64,000 nt of DNA from Streptosporangium lutulentum (GCF_030811455.1 NZ_JAUSQU010000001.1:1612001-1676000); one strand, 5' to 3'; positions 1 through 8,504 are shown, numbered from the stretch's first letter. Translations and numbers: made by a program. The notes: generated by a model from the sequence alone, not told the origin.

Positions 1-2302
1 TTCCGGGCGCGGAGGGATCGGCCAGGGGGAGATTCCGCAGGCGCCGCCGTATCTCGGTGACCTGGAGGGGCTCGGCGATCCCGTCCCACGGGGCGAGCGC
101 GTTCAGTCCTTTCTCACGGTGCCGCTGGGCGTTCCGCGGCTCCGCGCGGGCGAGGTGCAGCCGTGCCAGCGCGGTGCTCACCCCCGTCGTGGGAAGCCGG
201 GTCAGGGCCGAGCGAAGCAGCTTGGCGGCCTCCCCGCGGCGGCGTCGCGGAAGCGCCGCCGCCTGGTGCACCTGGCAGCGGGCCTGGCCGATCGTGTCTC
301 CTGAGCGTTCGTACAGCTCGACCGCCTTCTCCCAGTTCCTCGTGGCGTCGTGAGCCCGGCCCAGGTACCAGTGGACAAGCGCGAGGAGTTCCCGGCTGTG
401 GGCCTGGGCGTGCACGTCGCCCGCCTGCTCGGAGATCCCGAGGGCCTGGACCAGGGTGCCCAGGGCGTCGGCGTACAGGCGGTTCGCCTCGTCCGTCCTG
501 CCCTCGAAGCCGCAGACCTGTCCCCGGCGGATCCGCAGCACGGCCATGTTGATCCACCGGATGGCCTGCCCGACGGTGTCGCCGCCCGGCAGGACCTGGC
601 CGTACTGCACCAGCGACGACTCCACCGCGGCGAACTCGTCACCGGTGGCCAGCAGCGTCGCCGCACGGGCCAGATGAAGCTGGGCGGGCCAGGACTCGAC
701 CCCGGCCCGCAGCCCCGAGGCGATGTCGAGATGCTCCTGGGCCGCGCGGGGGTCTCCCAGCGTCAGGGCTATCAGGCACAGCCGTAGCTCGGCGGTCGCC
801 CGGACGTCGGCATCGCTCAGCGTCCTGGCCGCGTGCGCCAGGGCGCGGGCGGCCTCCCGCCTTTCCTGATGACGCTGCTCCAGGAGGAACCACACCTCCA
901 GGGCGTCCGCGATCCGTCCCAGCGGACCGGCCGCCCGCGGAGCCGGTTGCCGTGTCCTCAGGATCTGCAGCAGTGCCTTGTCCTCGATCCCGAACCAGTG
1001 CCGGGCCTCCTCCTGGTGGAGCCGCTCGGCGAAGAAGTCGGCGCGATCCGCGAAGCGCTCCACCAGGCGCTGCCACGCCGCGTCCCAGTCGGCCGGCGGC
1101 TCCGCGATCGCGCGGGCGGCGTCCACCACGCGGACTCGGGACGTCCGTACCTTCTCCACCAGGCCGTGCTGGCCCAGCTCCTCCATCGCCTGTTCGACCT
1201 CGCGCTCCGACCCGCCCGCGAGCGCGGTGGCCCCGTCGATCCCGAGTTCGGCGATCGGCGCGTGTGCGAACAACGCCAGCAGCCGCCGCGCCTCCGGTCT
1301 CACCCGCCGCAGTTGCATGGTGAGCAGGACCTGAAGGGTGTGGTCGTGAGGTCCCTGCTCCAGATCGGTCACCAGCGTCGCTATCGGGACCTGCGGGTTC
1401 TCGGTCAGCCAGCGGCCGATTCCGACCGCGATCGCGGGCCTGCGCAGGAACAGGTTCGTCAACCTCTCCGTCGCCGCCGGATCCGCCTCGATCCGTTCCT
1501 CCGCGATCTGGGAGCGCAGCAACGCCACACCGTCGTCGGCGTCCAGAAGCCCGATCTGGACGACGGCCACATCCGCGGGAACCGCGTCACCCGCACCGGC
1601 CTGGAGCTCCCCGGTGACGATCACCCAGCTTCCCGGCACGTGACGGGGGAGCCATGCCACCTGGCTCCACCGTTCGACGTTGTCGAGAAGCAGCACCTGG
1701 CCGGTGTGCCGAAGCGCGGCGGAGACCTTCTGCGCCGCCCCCTCCGGGCTCTCGATCGGCCCCAGCGGGCAGTCGAGCGTCCGCAGCACCCGCTCCACCA
1801 CGCTCAAGGTGTCTTCGGGCTCGTCCGGGTCCTGCCCGCGGAGATCCGCGTAGCGCTGCCGATCGGTCTCCGGGGCCAGTCTCCATCCGGCGTTGACGGC
1901 CAGCGCGGAGGTGCCGATTCCGGCCACGCCCCGCACGATGACCAGACCTCGCTTCAGGGCCTGCTCGATCACTTCCTCGACCTCGGCCTCCCTCCCGACC
2001 AGTGGTGTGACCGGCGGGGGGAGCCGCAGGGGTTCGGCCGGCTCATGGGGCTCCGGGGGCCGCTCGCGCCCGCGCAGCCATCTGGTGGAGAGCAGGAACA
2101 GGGCCACGCCGATGGTGAGACCGGTCGGGATCAGCGGCAGGAAGTAACCGAACGCCGTCTCCATGATGACGGCCGCGCCCAGCGGAGGGGCGAAGGCGAG
2201 CGCGGCGGCCAGGGACTCCTTGCGGTTGCGAGGCAGTGTCGCGCGCAGCCTGGCCAGCCGCGACCGGGGCTTTCCGGGTGGTTCCGGGGGAGGGGAGCTC
2301 AT
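1..2302 (-). CDS. Membrane-anchored NB-ARC/TPR (STAND) protein, 3' end outside window
   Basis: The frame is open from an ATG at 2302 to the window edge, giving about 767 residues without a stop. Residues 30-72 are hydrophobic and can form two membrane segments. An NB-ARC nucleotide-binding domain like that of AfsR-type regulators starts near residue 100. The Walker A position reads GVAGIGTSALA (about 125-135), so the catalytic lysine is a threonine. Walker B is recognisable as VLLLDN. The C-terminal half is helical, TPR-like repeats. STAND proteins normally act as nucleotide-gated switches; loss of the lysine suggests altered or absent hydrolysis (inference). The start overlaps the permease stop as ATGA, so the gene is translationally coupled to the ABC-like genes. 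No DNA-binding or effector domain is visible in the part seen. Family assignment is firm; role is unknown. Confidence 0.8.
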   Translation of the reverse strand, partial: MSSPPPEPPGKPRSRLARLRATLPRNRKESLAAALAFAPPLGAAVIMETAFGYFLPLIPTGLTIGVALFLLSTRWLRGRERPPEPHEPAEPLRLPPPVTPLVGREAEVEEVIEQALKRGLVIVRGVAGIGTSALAVNAGWRLAPETDRQRYADLRGQDPDEPEDTLSVVERVLRTLDCPLGPIESPEGAAQKVSAALRHTGQVLLLDNVERWSQVAWLPRHVPGSWVIVTGELQAGAGDAVPADVAVVQIGLLDADDGVALLRSQIAEERIEADPAATERLTNLFLRRPAIAVGIGRWLTENPQVPIATLVTDLEQGPHDHTLQVLLTMQLRRVRPEARRLLALFAHAPIAELGIDGATALAGGSEREVEQAMEELGQHGLVEKVRTSRVRVVDAARAIAEPPADWDAAWQRLVERFADRADFFAERLHQEEARHWFGIEDKALLQILRTRQPAPRAAGPLGRIADALEVWFLLEQRHQERREAARALAHAARTLSDADVRATAELRLCLIALTLGDPRAAQEHLDIASGLRAGVESWPAQLHLARAATLLATGDEFAAVESSLVQYGQVLPGGDTVGQAIRWINMAVLRIRRGQVCGFEGRTDEANRLYADALGTLVQALGISEQAGDVHAQAHSRELLALVHWYLGRAHDATRNWEKAVELYERSGDTIGQARCQVHQAAALPRRRRGEAAKLLRSALTRLPTTGVSTALARLHLARAEPRNAQRHREKGLNALAPWDGIAEPLQVTEIRRRLRNLPLADPSAPG

Positions 2303-4023
2303 TGGCGGACCCCCTGGGTCAGTCCTCGGACCAGCCACCTGCCGGTCGCGAACAGCAGCAGTACGGGCACGGCGGTCAGCACGATCGTCTGGGCCGCCAG
2401 CCCGCCGGCCGAGGTCGTGAAGTGGCGGGCCTGTTGCAGGACGACCAGAGGCGCCTGATCCGCCGGCCAGTTCAGGAGCAGGCCGAGCACCAGGTCGTTC
2501 CAGGTGAGCACGAACGCCAGCACCGCCACCGCCACCACGGCGGGACCGCTCTCGGCCGTCACCTGGAACAGCGCGGAACGACCCTCGGCGAGGGGGCGCA
2601 GCACCACCGGGCGCGGCACCGAGATGAACGCGTTGCGGAGCAGCAGCACCGCCAGGGGCAGCACCAGCGCGGCGTGCACGAGGCTCAGGATCACGATGCC
2701 GCCGGCCCCGGAGCCCAGGACCTCTCCGAGCGGCAGGGCCAGCGCCTGCGGGGGCAGCACCACGAGCACGACCGCCCCCGTGGTGAGGATCCGTCGCGCC
2801 CGGCGAGGCAGCTGCTCGGGGGTCAGGGCGTAGGCGGCGGGGACGGCCAGGAGCAGGACGACGACGGCGACCAGCAGTCCGCGCTGGGCCGTGGCCCCCA
2901 GCGCGTCGGCGAAGGAACCGTCGCTGAAGGCCTCGCCGTACGATCCCAGCCCGTAGCCTCCGGTCCACCACCCGGAGGTGGCGGCCTCCTTCGGAACGCG
3001 GAACGACGTGAGCAGGAGGGCGACGAGGGGGAAGGCCCACACCACGGCCACCACGGCGAACAGGACCTGGACGATCCGCCGGGGACGTCCCTGTACGGAC
3101 ACGGGCCGATCCTCCCGCCGCGGCCCCGCGCTCGGCCAGTCCCGGCGCAGTCGCCACAGCACGAGCATCACCAGCGCGACGGCCATCGCGAACAACAGGA
3201 TCGCCAGGGCCGACGCCCGGCCGTCTCCCAGATCGTCGCGGTGACGCCACCAGAAAAGTCCCACCACGTCCACCGCCGACTGGATCGAACCGGGCACGCC
3301 GACCAGGACCAGATCGAACACGCGGACGGCGGCGGTGAGCACGATCAGCATCACCAGCGCCGCCGTGGGAAACAACGCCGGAATCACCACCGTGCGGAGG
3401 CGGCGCAGCCTCCCGGCGCCGAAGACGCGCCCCACACGCAGCAGGTCCGCGGGCATGGTGGACAGGCCCACGTGGAAGACCAGGAACGCCAGGCCCGTCC
3501 ACTGCCAGACGAATGCCAGGCCGAGGACCAGCCAGATCCAGCCGGGGCCGAGAAAGATCACGTCACCGGGCAGCAGAGCGCTCACCAGGCCCCGGTCGGG
3601 GTTCGCGTCGAAGATCAGGCGGAAGGCCACCCCGGCCGTCAGCGGCGAGGTCACGGCGGGCAGCGCCAGTACGGCGAGCAGCACCCCCCGCGTGCGGGGA
3701 CCCGTGTCCCGGGCGAGCCAGGCGAGTCCGAGCCCGAGCGCGCAGACCACCAGCGCGAGCATCAGCCACAGGGCGTTGTGGAACAGGGCCAGCCAGACCT
3801 CCTCGTCGGTCATGACGTCCAGATAGCCGTCCAGGCCGCCGTCTCCGCTCACGCTCGTCACCACCGTGACGGTCAGCGGAACGAGCAGGACGACGGTCGT
3901 GAGCACGACCGCGGGAAGCAGGTATCCCCAGGCTCCCCACCTGCCCTGACCGTGCCACCGGGCCGGCGCGCGCAGGTCGTGGTGCGGCGTCACGTCGAAG
4001 AGGAGGGCGTCCTCGCCCGTCAT
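2299..4023 (-). CDS. Fused two-domain ABC sugar permease (MalF-MalG type), degenerate coupling loops
   Basis: This 574-residue protein joins two binding-protein-dependent permease halves, normally separate proteins of about 300 residues. About twelve hydrophobic segments are visible, with a hydrophilic linker near the middle (around SAGPRREDRPVSVQG). The cytoplasmic EAA loop, which docks on the ATPase, has decayed. In half 1 the region PADLLRVGRVFGAG keeps the central glycine but has lost E-A-A and the aspartate. In half 2 it is weaker still, although the WND signature (FVLTWNDLVLG) remains. I chose the ATG at 4023 because it overlaps the upstream stop as ATGA; longer forms of the frame read through the upstream gene. 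It lies between the binding-protein gene and the NB-ARC gene. Transport activity is doubtful given the neighbouring dead ATPase; a sensory role is possible (inference). Confidence 0.82.
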   Translation of the reverse strand: MTGEDALLFDVTPHHDLRAPARWHGQGRWGAWGYLLPAVVLTTVVLLVPLTVTVVTSVSGDGGLDGYLDVMTDEEVWLALFHNALWLMLALVVCALGLGLAWLARDTGPRTRGVLLAVLALPAVTSPLTAGVAFRLIFDANPDRGLVSALLPGDVIFLGPGWIWLVLGLAFVWQWTGLAFLVFHVGLSTMPADLLRVGRVFGAGRLRRLRTVVIPALFPTAALVMLIVLTAAVRVFDLVLVGVPGSIQSAVDVVGLFWWRHRDDLGDGRASALAILLFAMAVALVMLVLWRLRRDWPSAGPRREDRPVSVQGRPRRIVQVLFAVVAVVWAFPLVALLLTSFRVPKEAATSGWWTGGYGLGSYGEAFSDGSFADALGATAQRGLLVAVVVLLLAVPAAYALTPEQLPRRARRILTTGAVVLVVLPPQALALPLGEVLGSGAGGIVILSLVHAALVLPLAVLLLRNAFISVPRPVVLRPLAEGRSALFQVTAESGPAVVAVAVLAFVLTWNDLVLGLLLNWPADQAPLVVLQQARHFTTSAGGLAAQTIVLTAVPVLLLFATGRWLVRGLTQGVRQ

Positions 4024-5318
4024 GATGTCCTTCCCGTCCCGCTGAGCGCCGTCAGCATCCCCATCGCGTCGTCCACCGCCCGTTTCAGCTGTTCCGGGCG
4101 GGGAGGCCGCCCACCGGCGGCGACCACGGTGAAGAACTCGGTCAGGACTCGCCACAGGCCCCGGCCGTCTCCGCCGGCCAGGCCGCCGGTGAGCCGGTCG
4201 GAGAGATCGAAAGCGATGTCACCCCGCAGCTCCGTCGTCAGTTCGTCCAGCGCCGTGTGCGAGAGCGGGGCGCTCTCGTTGAGCGACAGGAAACCGCCGG
4301 CTTCGATCCAGTCCTTCAGCCGGTTTCTCGCCACGTCCGGTCCGGTGAGCCACTCCGCGAAGCGCTTGCCCCGGTCTCCGGCCGCGGTGAGTGCCACCAC
4401 GACGTCTCCTCCGACCAGTACGGGTGGTTTTTCTCCGCCGGCAGGCCAGGGGAAGCGGAAGCTCATCACCTGCTCCCTCTCCTGCTCCTCGGTGCGGTAG
4501 CCCTTGATGACCGGCCAGGCGAAATCGGGCGCGGCCACCATGTCCGCATGGCCGTACCGGAAGACGTCGAGGATCGAGTCGTGGAACTGGGTGATCAGTG
4601 CTCGGCGGCCCCCGCCGGGAAGCAGCCCCGGGATGGACCACAGCTCCGCCAGCCGCGTGAGTGTCTCTTTGACGGATTCGTGGCCCCAGCCGTCGCCGGG
4701 CCTCCAGCCGTCCGGCGGCGGCAGGTGCAGCCTGCCGTAGAGCTCGGCATCGACTCCGAGCAGGACGTTCTCGAACCAGTCGGTGAGAACCCAGCCGTCG
4801 GCCGCCCCGATGGAGAGCGGCCGGGGGCCGGTTCGCCCCGCGCGGATCCGGCACTCCTTCACCCATTCGGCCCAGTCGGTGGGCAGGGCCGGAGCGGTGC
4901 CGGGGCGATGCCACACCCGTGACTTGTGCGCGACCTTGAACCAGATGCCCTTGAGGGAGGTGTCCGGTTCCTGCTCCTGACGCACCAGGTTCTTCCAGGG
5001 AAGAGGGTCGAAGGAGGTGAGGGGTTTCAGCCGGGCGCGGATGTCGTCGTCCTCGACCAGCTCCAGCCGTGGCACGATCGCCACATCCGGGGTGGACGCC
5101 GAGGCCACCGGGTTTTTGAGCAGGGCGGCGATGTTGTCCCCGGCCGAGTACACGACGGTGGGACGGTCGTACCACTTCAGGATGTCGCGGAACCGGTTCA
5201 GCTCCCAGCCGCTCCACACCACCGCGATCCGCAGCGGTCCCTCCTCGTCGCACCCGGAGAGTCCCGCCGCCGCCAGACCCGACAGCACCGTGAGGGCCTG
5301 TCTACGATTCATCGGCAT
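4020..5318 (-). CDS. ABC-type extracellular solute-binding lipoprotein
   Basis: A 432-residue protein with a basic N-terminus, a hydrophobic segment and the lipobox LSGC (Cys about 23), so it is predicted to be lipid-anchored outside the membrane. The body looks like a family 1 (sugar-type) binding protein: it opens with LRIAVVWSGWELNRF, contains W-rich binding-cleft-like stretches, and has PWPAGGEKPPVLVGGDVVV, a typical crossover region. The ligand cannot be read from the sequence. The start may be the ATG at 5318 or the one at 5312; both overlap the end of the ATPase-like gene (stop 5302-5304). Its own stop overlaps the permease start as ATGA. With its neighbours it would normally form an importer, but the partner ATPase is degenerate, so it may serve as a ligand sensor (inference). 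Confidence 0.82.
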   Translation of the reverse strand: MPMNRRQALTVLSGLAAAGLSGCDEEGPLRIAVVWSGWELNRFRDILKWYDRPTVVYSAGDNIAALLKNPVASASTPDVAIVPRLELVEDDDIRARLKPLTSFDPLPWKNLVRQEQEPDTSLKGIWFKVAHKSRVWHRPGTAPALPTDWAEWVKECRIRAGRTGPRPLSIGAADGWVLTDWFENVLLGVDAELYGRLHLPPPDGWRPGDGWGHESVKETLTRLAELWSIPGLLPGGGRRALITQFHDSILDVFRYGHADMVAAPDFAWPVIKGYRTEEQEREQVMSFRFPWPAGGEKPPVLVGGDVVVALTAAGDRGKRFAEWLTGPDVARNRLKDWIEAGGFLSLNESAPLSHTALDELTTELRGDIAFDLSDRLTGGLAGGDGRGLWRVLTEFFTVVAAGGRPPRPEQLKRAVDDAMGMLTALSGTGRTS

Positions 5319-5946
5319 CTACGACCTCCCAGGAGACCGCGGGGGCACGGAGCGTCTCGACCCGGTGCCTGTCGTCGCTCACCACCAGGATCGGAAGGTC
5401 GGGGTAGGCCTTCAGGCTCTCGCTGACCGCGGCGTGACAGGGGGTGTATCCGGAGTGGTCCTCGATCACCACGGCCATCGCCGCCTGCCAGTGGCACATC
5501 GCCCGGGCGAGCGCCACCCGGAGTCTCTCGTCGGGGGAGAGGTCGTGCGGCCGCCAGCTGAGGATTCCGTGAAGGTTCAGCCGTCCGGCCACGTAGTTCA
5601 CCTGCCCTCTCCGGAAGCCGTCCCGGTGACGCCTCCGCACGGCGAACCCGATGTTCTGCTCGATCGTGAGATGGGGGAAAAGGCCGCCTCCGGCGGGCAC
5701 CAGGGCGATGCCGCGATCCTCGGTGGGCAGTGAGGTGACCTCGCGTCCGGCGATCCAGATCGTTCCCGTGAGCGGCCAGGTCTGTCCCAGCAGCACATCG
5801 GTGAAGGCATGGATGTCGGCGGCGTCTCTCGCCAGCACGACGGCGGTATCCCCGGTGTCGACGACCAGCTGGTCGGGCTTCAGCGTTCGTTTGTCCTGGC
5901 CGTGCTCCCAGGAAAGACCGTCCAACTGGAGACGTAGTCCGGGCAC
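5302..5946 (-). CDS. Degenerate ABC-ATPase-like protein without catalytic motifs
   Basis: 214 residues that follow the fold order of a MalK-type ATP-binding subunit. The strand before Walker A, the segment PLTGTIWIAGREVTSLPTED, a Q-loop region and PHLTIEQNIGFAVRRR are all recognisable. Every catalytic motif is missing: the P-loop is replaced by ARDAADIHAFT, the Q-loop by VPAGGG, the LSGGQ signature by LSPDERLRVALA, Walker B lacks the DE pair in a normal setting (VVIEDHS), and the H-loop reads VSDDRH. The regulatory C-terminal domain of MalK is absent. The reading frame is intact and the gene heads a coupled operon, so this looks like conserved loss of function rather than fresh decay. GTG start; GGAG lies about 11 bases upstream. 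It is probably a structural or regulatory pseudo-ATPase (inference). Confidence 0.72.
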   Translation of the reverse strand: MPGLRLQLDGLSWEHGQDKRTLKPDQLVVDTGDTAVVLARDAADIHAFTDVLLGQTWPLTGTIWIAGREVTSLPTEDRGIALVPAGGGLFPHLTIEQNIGFAVRRRHRDGFRRGQVNYVAGRLNLHGILSWRPHDLSPDERLRVALARAMCHWQAAMAVVIEDHSGYTPCHAAVSESLKAYPDLPILVVSDDRHRVETLRAPAVSWEVVDADES

Positions 5947-5987
5947 GGATTCATCAGCTCCGGCAAAATGAGGGAATGTTCTTTATT

Positions 5988-6016
5988 CATATAACGCAGT
6001 TCTTGATATAGCACAA
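5988..6016 (-). promoter_or_regulatory. Predicted sigma-70-type promoter of the ABC-like/NB-ARC operon
   Basis: Read on the minus strand, a -35 TTGTGC (6016-6011) is separated by exactly 17 bases from a -10 TATATG (5993-5988). The stretch is AT-rich in an otherwise very GC-rich window. It would start transcription near 5980, about 35 bases before the GTG of the ATPase-like gene. No other promoter-like stretch was seen before the following three coupled genes. Confidence 0.5.
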
Positions 6017-6023
6017 TGTAATC

Positions 6024-6065
6024 CGGTCGCGAGGGTTCCTTATGAACCGCGACCGAATCGATTCG
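6024..6065. promoter_or_regulatory. Interrupted inverted repeat plus 12-bp palindrome upstream of operon
   Basis: GGTCGCG-AG-GGTTC (from 6025) can pair with GAACCGCGACC (to 6054) around the short loop CTTAT, giving a bulged hairpin. It is followed at once by the perfect palindrome CGAATCGATTCG (6054-6065). The pair lies just upstream of the predicted -35 of the minus-strand operon and is well placed for an operator. The rest of 5947-6547 has no gene that I can support. Confidence 0.35.
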
Positions 6066-6280
6066 AGTCCCTATGACTGAGTCGCGACTGAGTTATAACG
6101 CCTTGACCGTGTGTTATGCGTGCCGGCTGATTCGGCGGTGTGTGATAGCGGCTTCCGGGACGGTGGCGGACGCCCGTGCGGAAGGAAGGCGGCCTCGTGG
6201 TGTTCTCGCATCCGCCGCGGCCTGGTCCGCGCCGTTCTCGCGCCCGCTTCCGATCGCCCGGTCGCGGCGTTCCCACATCC

Positions 6281-6312
6281 GGCGGACCGGGAGTCCGGCG
6301 GACCGGGAGTCC
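6281..6312. repeat. Two tandem copies of a 16-bp unit
   Basis: The unit GGCGGACCGGGAGTCC occurs twice head to tail (6281-6296 and 6297-6312) in the non-coding gap before the MetE-like gene. The function is unknown. Confidence 0.7.
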
Positions 6313-6547
6313 GGGAGGCCGGCTCGCTCGGGGCGCCTTGAGCCGGGGGCGTGACGCGTGAGTTCCGAGCCGTCGCCAGGTCCGCGGGTCCTTCCGGCTC
6401 CTCGGCCGGACACCGGCCTCCGGCGGCGGCTGTGAGTACGGTCACGAATTCGTGGCATCTTCGTTTTCGCCGGGGGAGAGGTCGGGGGGGCACGCGAGGT
6501 GATCTAGCGTAGAAACAGAGAAAAACCGATACTTGGAGATGGTTTAG

Positions 6548-7663
6548 ATGCGCAACTCGCCCCCCTTCCGCGCGGATCACGTCGGCAGCCTGCTGCGTCC
6601 GGCTTCCCTCCTGCAGGCGCGGGAGGACTTCGCCGCCGGACGCATCCCCGTCGAGGCGTTGCGCGAGATAGAGGACGAGGCGATCCGCGAGGTCGTACGG
6701 CGGCAGCAGGAGGTGGGCCTGCAGTCGGCGACCGACGGGGAGTTCCGCCGGGCGTCCTGGCACATGGACTTCATCTACCGGCTTGGCGGTATCGGCCAGG
6801 CCACCGACGAGCACATCACGGTCAAGTTCGAGAACGAGCAGGAAAAGATCGAGTTCACGCCTGCGGCCATGCGGGTCCACGACAAGATCCGGCTCGAGGA
6901 GACCATCTTCGCCGACGATTTCACCTTCCTGCGTGACACCGTCACCACGGCCGTGCCGAAGCTGACGATTCCCTCGCCCAGCATGGTCCACTACCGCGGC
7001 GGCGCCGCCTCGATCGACCCGGGCGTCTACTCCGACACCGAGGAGTTCTGGAGCGACCTCAGCGCGGCCTACGCCGAGGAGGTCCGCAGGCTCGGCGAGC
7101 TGGGCTGCACCTACCTGCAGTTCGACGACACGAGCCTGGCCTACCTGAACGACCCGTCCCAGCGAGCGGAGCTCAACGAGCGCGGGGACGACGCCGAGCA
7201 CATGCACCTGCGCTACATCCGGCAGATCAACAGCGCCCTGGCCGGCAAGCCGGAGGGCATGACGGTCACCACGCACATGTGCCGGGGCAACTTCCGCTCC
7301 TCCTGGGCGGCCTCCGGCAGCTACGACTTCGTCGCGGAGGCGTTGTTCGGAGAGCTCGCGGTGGACGGCTTCTTCATGGAGTTCGACGACGAGCGTTCCG
7401 GCGGGTTCGAACCGCTGCGTTTCGTCCCGCCGGGCAAGATGGTGGTCCTCGGCCTGGTCACCACCAAGCGGGGCGAGCTGGAGTCCAAGGACGCCCTCAA
7501 GCGCCGCATCGAGCAGGCCGCCAAATTCGTCGACATCGACCAGCTGTGCCTGTCGCCGCAGTGCGGCTTCTCCTCCACGGTCGAGGGGAACGTCCTCACC
7601 CACGATGAGCAGTTCGCCAAGCTGGCCCTGATCGTCGAGACCGCGCAGGAGGTCTGGGGCTGA
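6548..7663 (+). CDS. Cobalamin-independent methionine synthase C-terminal-domain protein (YxjG/YxjH-like)
   Basis: A 371-residue TIM-barrel protein matching the catalytic half of MetE; full MetE is about 750 residues. The N-terminus RADHVGSLLRP is typical of the short YxjG/YxjH class. Zinc ligands are all visible: H-x-C in THMCRGN, a glutamate in FFMEFDDE and the cysteine in SPQCGFSS. Members transfer a methyl group to a thiol such as homocysteine; whether the donor is methyl-folate or another methylated compound is not evident. GGAG lies shortly before the ATG. The gene is monocistronic and followed by two strong hairpins. I saw no cobalamin or SAM riboswitch upstream. Confidence 0.85.
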   Translation: MRNSPPFRADHVGSLLRPASLLQAREDFAAGRIPVEALREIEDEAIREVVRRQQEVGLQSATDGEFRRASWHMDFIYRLGGIGQATDEHITVKFENEQEKIEFTPAAMRVHDKIRLEETIFADDFTFLRDTVTTAVPKLTIPSPSMVHYRGGAASIDPGVYSDTEEFWSDLSAAYAEEVRRLGELGCTYLQFDDTSLAYLNDPSQRAELNERGDDAEHMHLRYIRQINSALAGKPEGMTVTTHMCRGNFRSSWAASGSYDFVAEALFGELAVDGFFMEFDDERSGGFEPLRFVPPGKMVVLGLVTTKRGELESKDALKRRIEQAAKFVDIDQLCLSPQCGFSSTVEGNVLTHDEQFAKLALIVETAQEVWG

Positions 7664-7703
7664 TCCCGCCGTAGCGGAGCGTCTCCCCGTCCCACCCGCC
7701 TCA

Positions 7704-7740
7704 CGCCAGGCCGGGCCGGAATCTCCGGCCCGGCCTGGCG
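7704..7740 (+). terminator. 17-bp perfect hairpin after the MetE-like gene
   Basis: Stem 7704-7720 pairs perfectly with 7724-7740 around the loop ATC. No long T-run follows, so it may act as an attenuating or processing hairpin before the next terminator. Confidence 0.6.
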
Positions 7741-7810
7741 TCTTGTCCGTCCGGGGCCGGGTGCTCCCGCTGAGGAGGCGTTGAACTCGAACTCGGAGAG
7801 ACCCGGAGAA

Positions 7811-7844
7811 GCCCCGCCGACCTGACGGTCGGCGGGGCTTTTTT
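7811..7844 (+). terminator. Rho-independent terminator
   Basis: Stem GCCCCGCCGACC (7811-7822) pairs with 7827-7838 around TGAC and is followed directly by six T residues (7839-7844). This is the clearest canonical terminator in the window. Confidence 0.88.
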
Positions 7845-8504
7845 GCATTGCATAACGTACATTTCATGCCTTAGTAGTAAAGATGAAAAAGAGTGGGTGA
7901 CGATAAATGTCGCCAACGCTACAAAGCTGGATAAGTGGAAGGAATCGGAAGTATCAGGAGCAGCTAGGTGGCATATGTTATTTATTGACCTATGACACGA
8001 TATGGCTTTGACGTGTCTGATGTTCCTTTCGGTGGGGGGCGGGGAGGTGTTATCTGAGGTCTCTTATCAGAAAATGAGGGGATGTGAGGGGTATGGCTCC
8101 GATGGCATCCGGCATTAAAGATCATGTGTTCTCGGTGGCATCGTCTGTTTGCTTCCGGGCACGCGTTCGCCGGGCGACGTCGAGCCGTGCGGGGCATATG
8201 TGTCCACGGGTGAGGCCGGAAACGGGGCCGGTTCTTTCCGACGTTCCATCGTTCCGGTGCCGGGGGCCTCTCTCCGAGTCGTCACCGCCGGGCCGCGCGC
8301 CGGATTCCCGAGATCTCGGCCATTCATACGTGACCACTGACGTTCGGCCAGGCCGGCCGCGATAGCCGCCACTCCATGAAACGGCTCATCGGGTGTGAGC
8401 CGAGTTTCAACGTCCATCGACCGGAGGACGCCAATGACTTCCGTTCGGTTCAGATAAGCATTCGCGCTCGACGCTTCAGCGGATATGTCAAAGGGGACTA
8501 CGCA
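7845..8504. other. Gene-poor gap with an AT-rich stretch
   Basis: No gene can be supported here. The part 7845-8110 is strikingly AT-rich against the surroundings and contains only very short frames, for example 34 codons from an ATG at 7907. The part 8110-8490 has, on the minus strand, a protein-like stretch (LNRTEVIGVLRSMDVETR) without a convincing start or family, possibly a decayed gene. The promoter of the small secreted protein at 8505 should lie in this gap. Confidence 0.5.

Noticed and set aside
833-2458. 541-codon plus-strand frame opposite the NB-ARC gene
   Set aside because: Low-complexity composition; the minus strand carries a coherent NB-ARC/TPR protein.
2236-4500. Long plus-strand open frame (about 750 codons) opposite the permease
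   Set aside because: It is rich in Q, H, R, G and P without any domain, and lies exactly antisense to well-supported genes; typical of high-GC antisense frames.
6320-6547. Possible riboswitch upstream of the MetE-like gene
   Set aside because: I looked for cobalamin- and SAM-type conserved boxes and found none that I could defend.
6071-7867. 598-codon minus-strand frame opposite the MetE-like gene
   Set aside because: The MetE-like frame has all catalytic ligands; the opposite frame has no domain.
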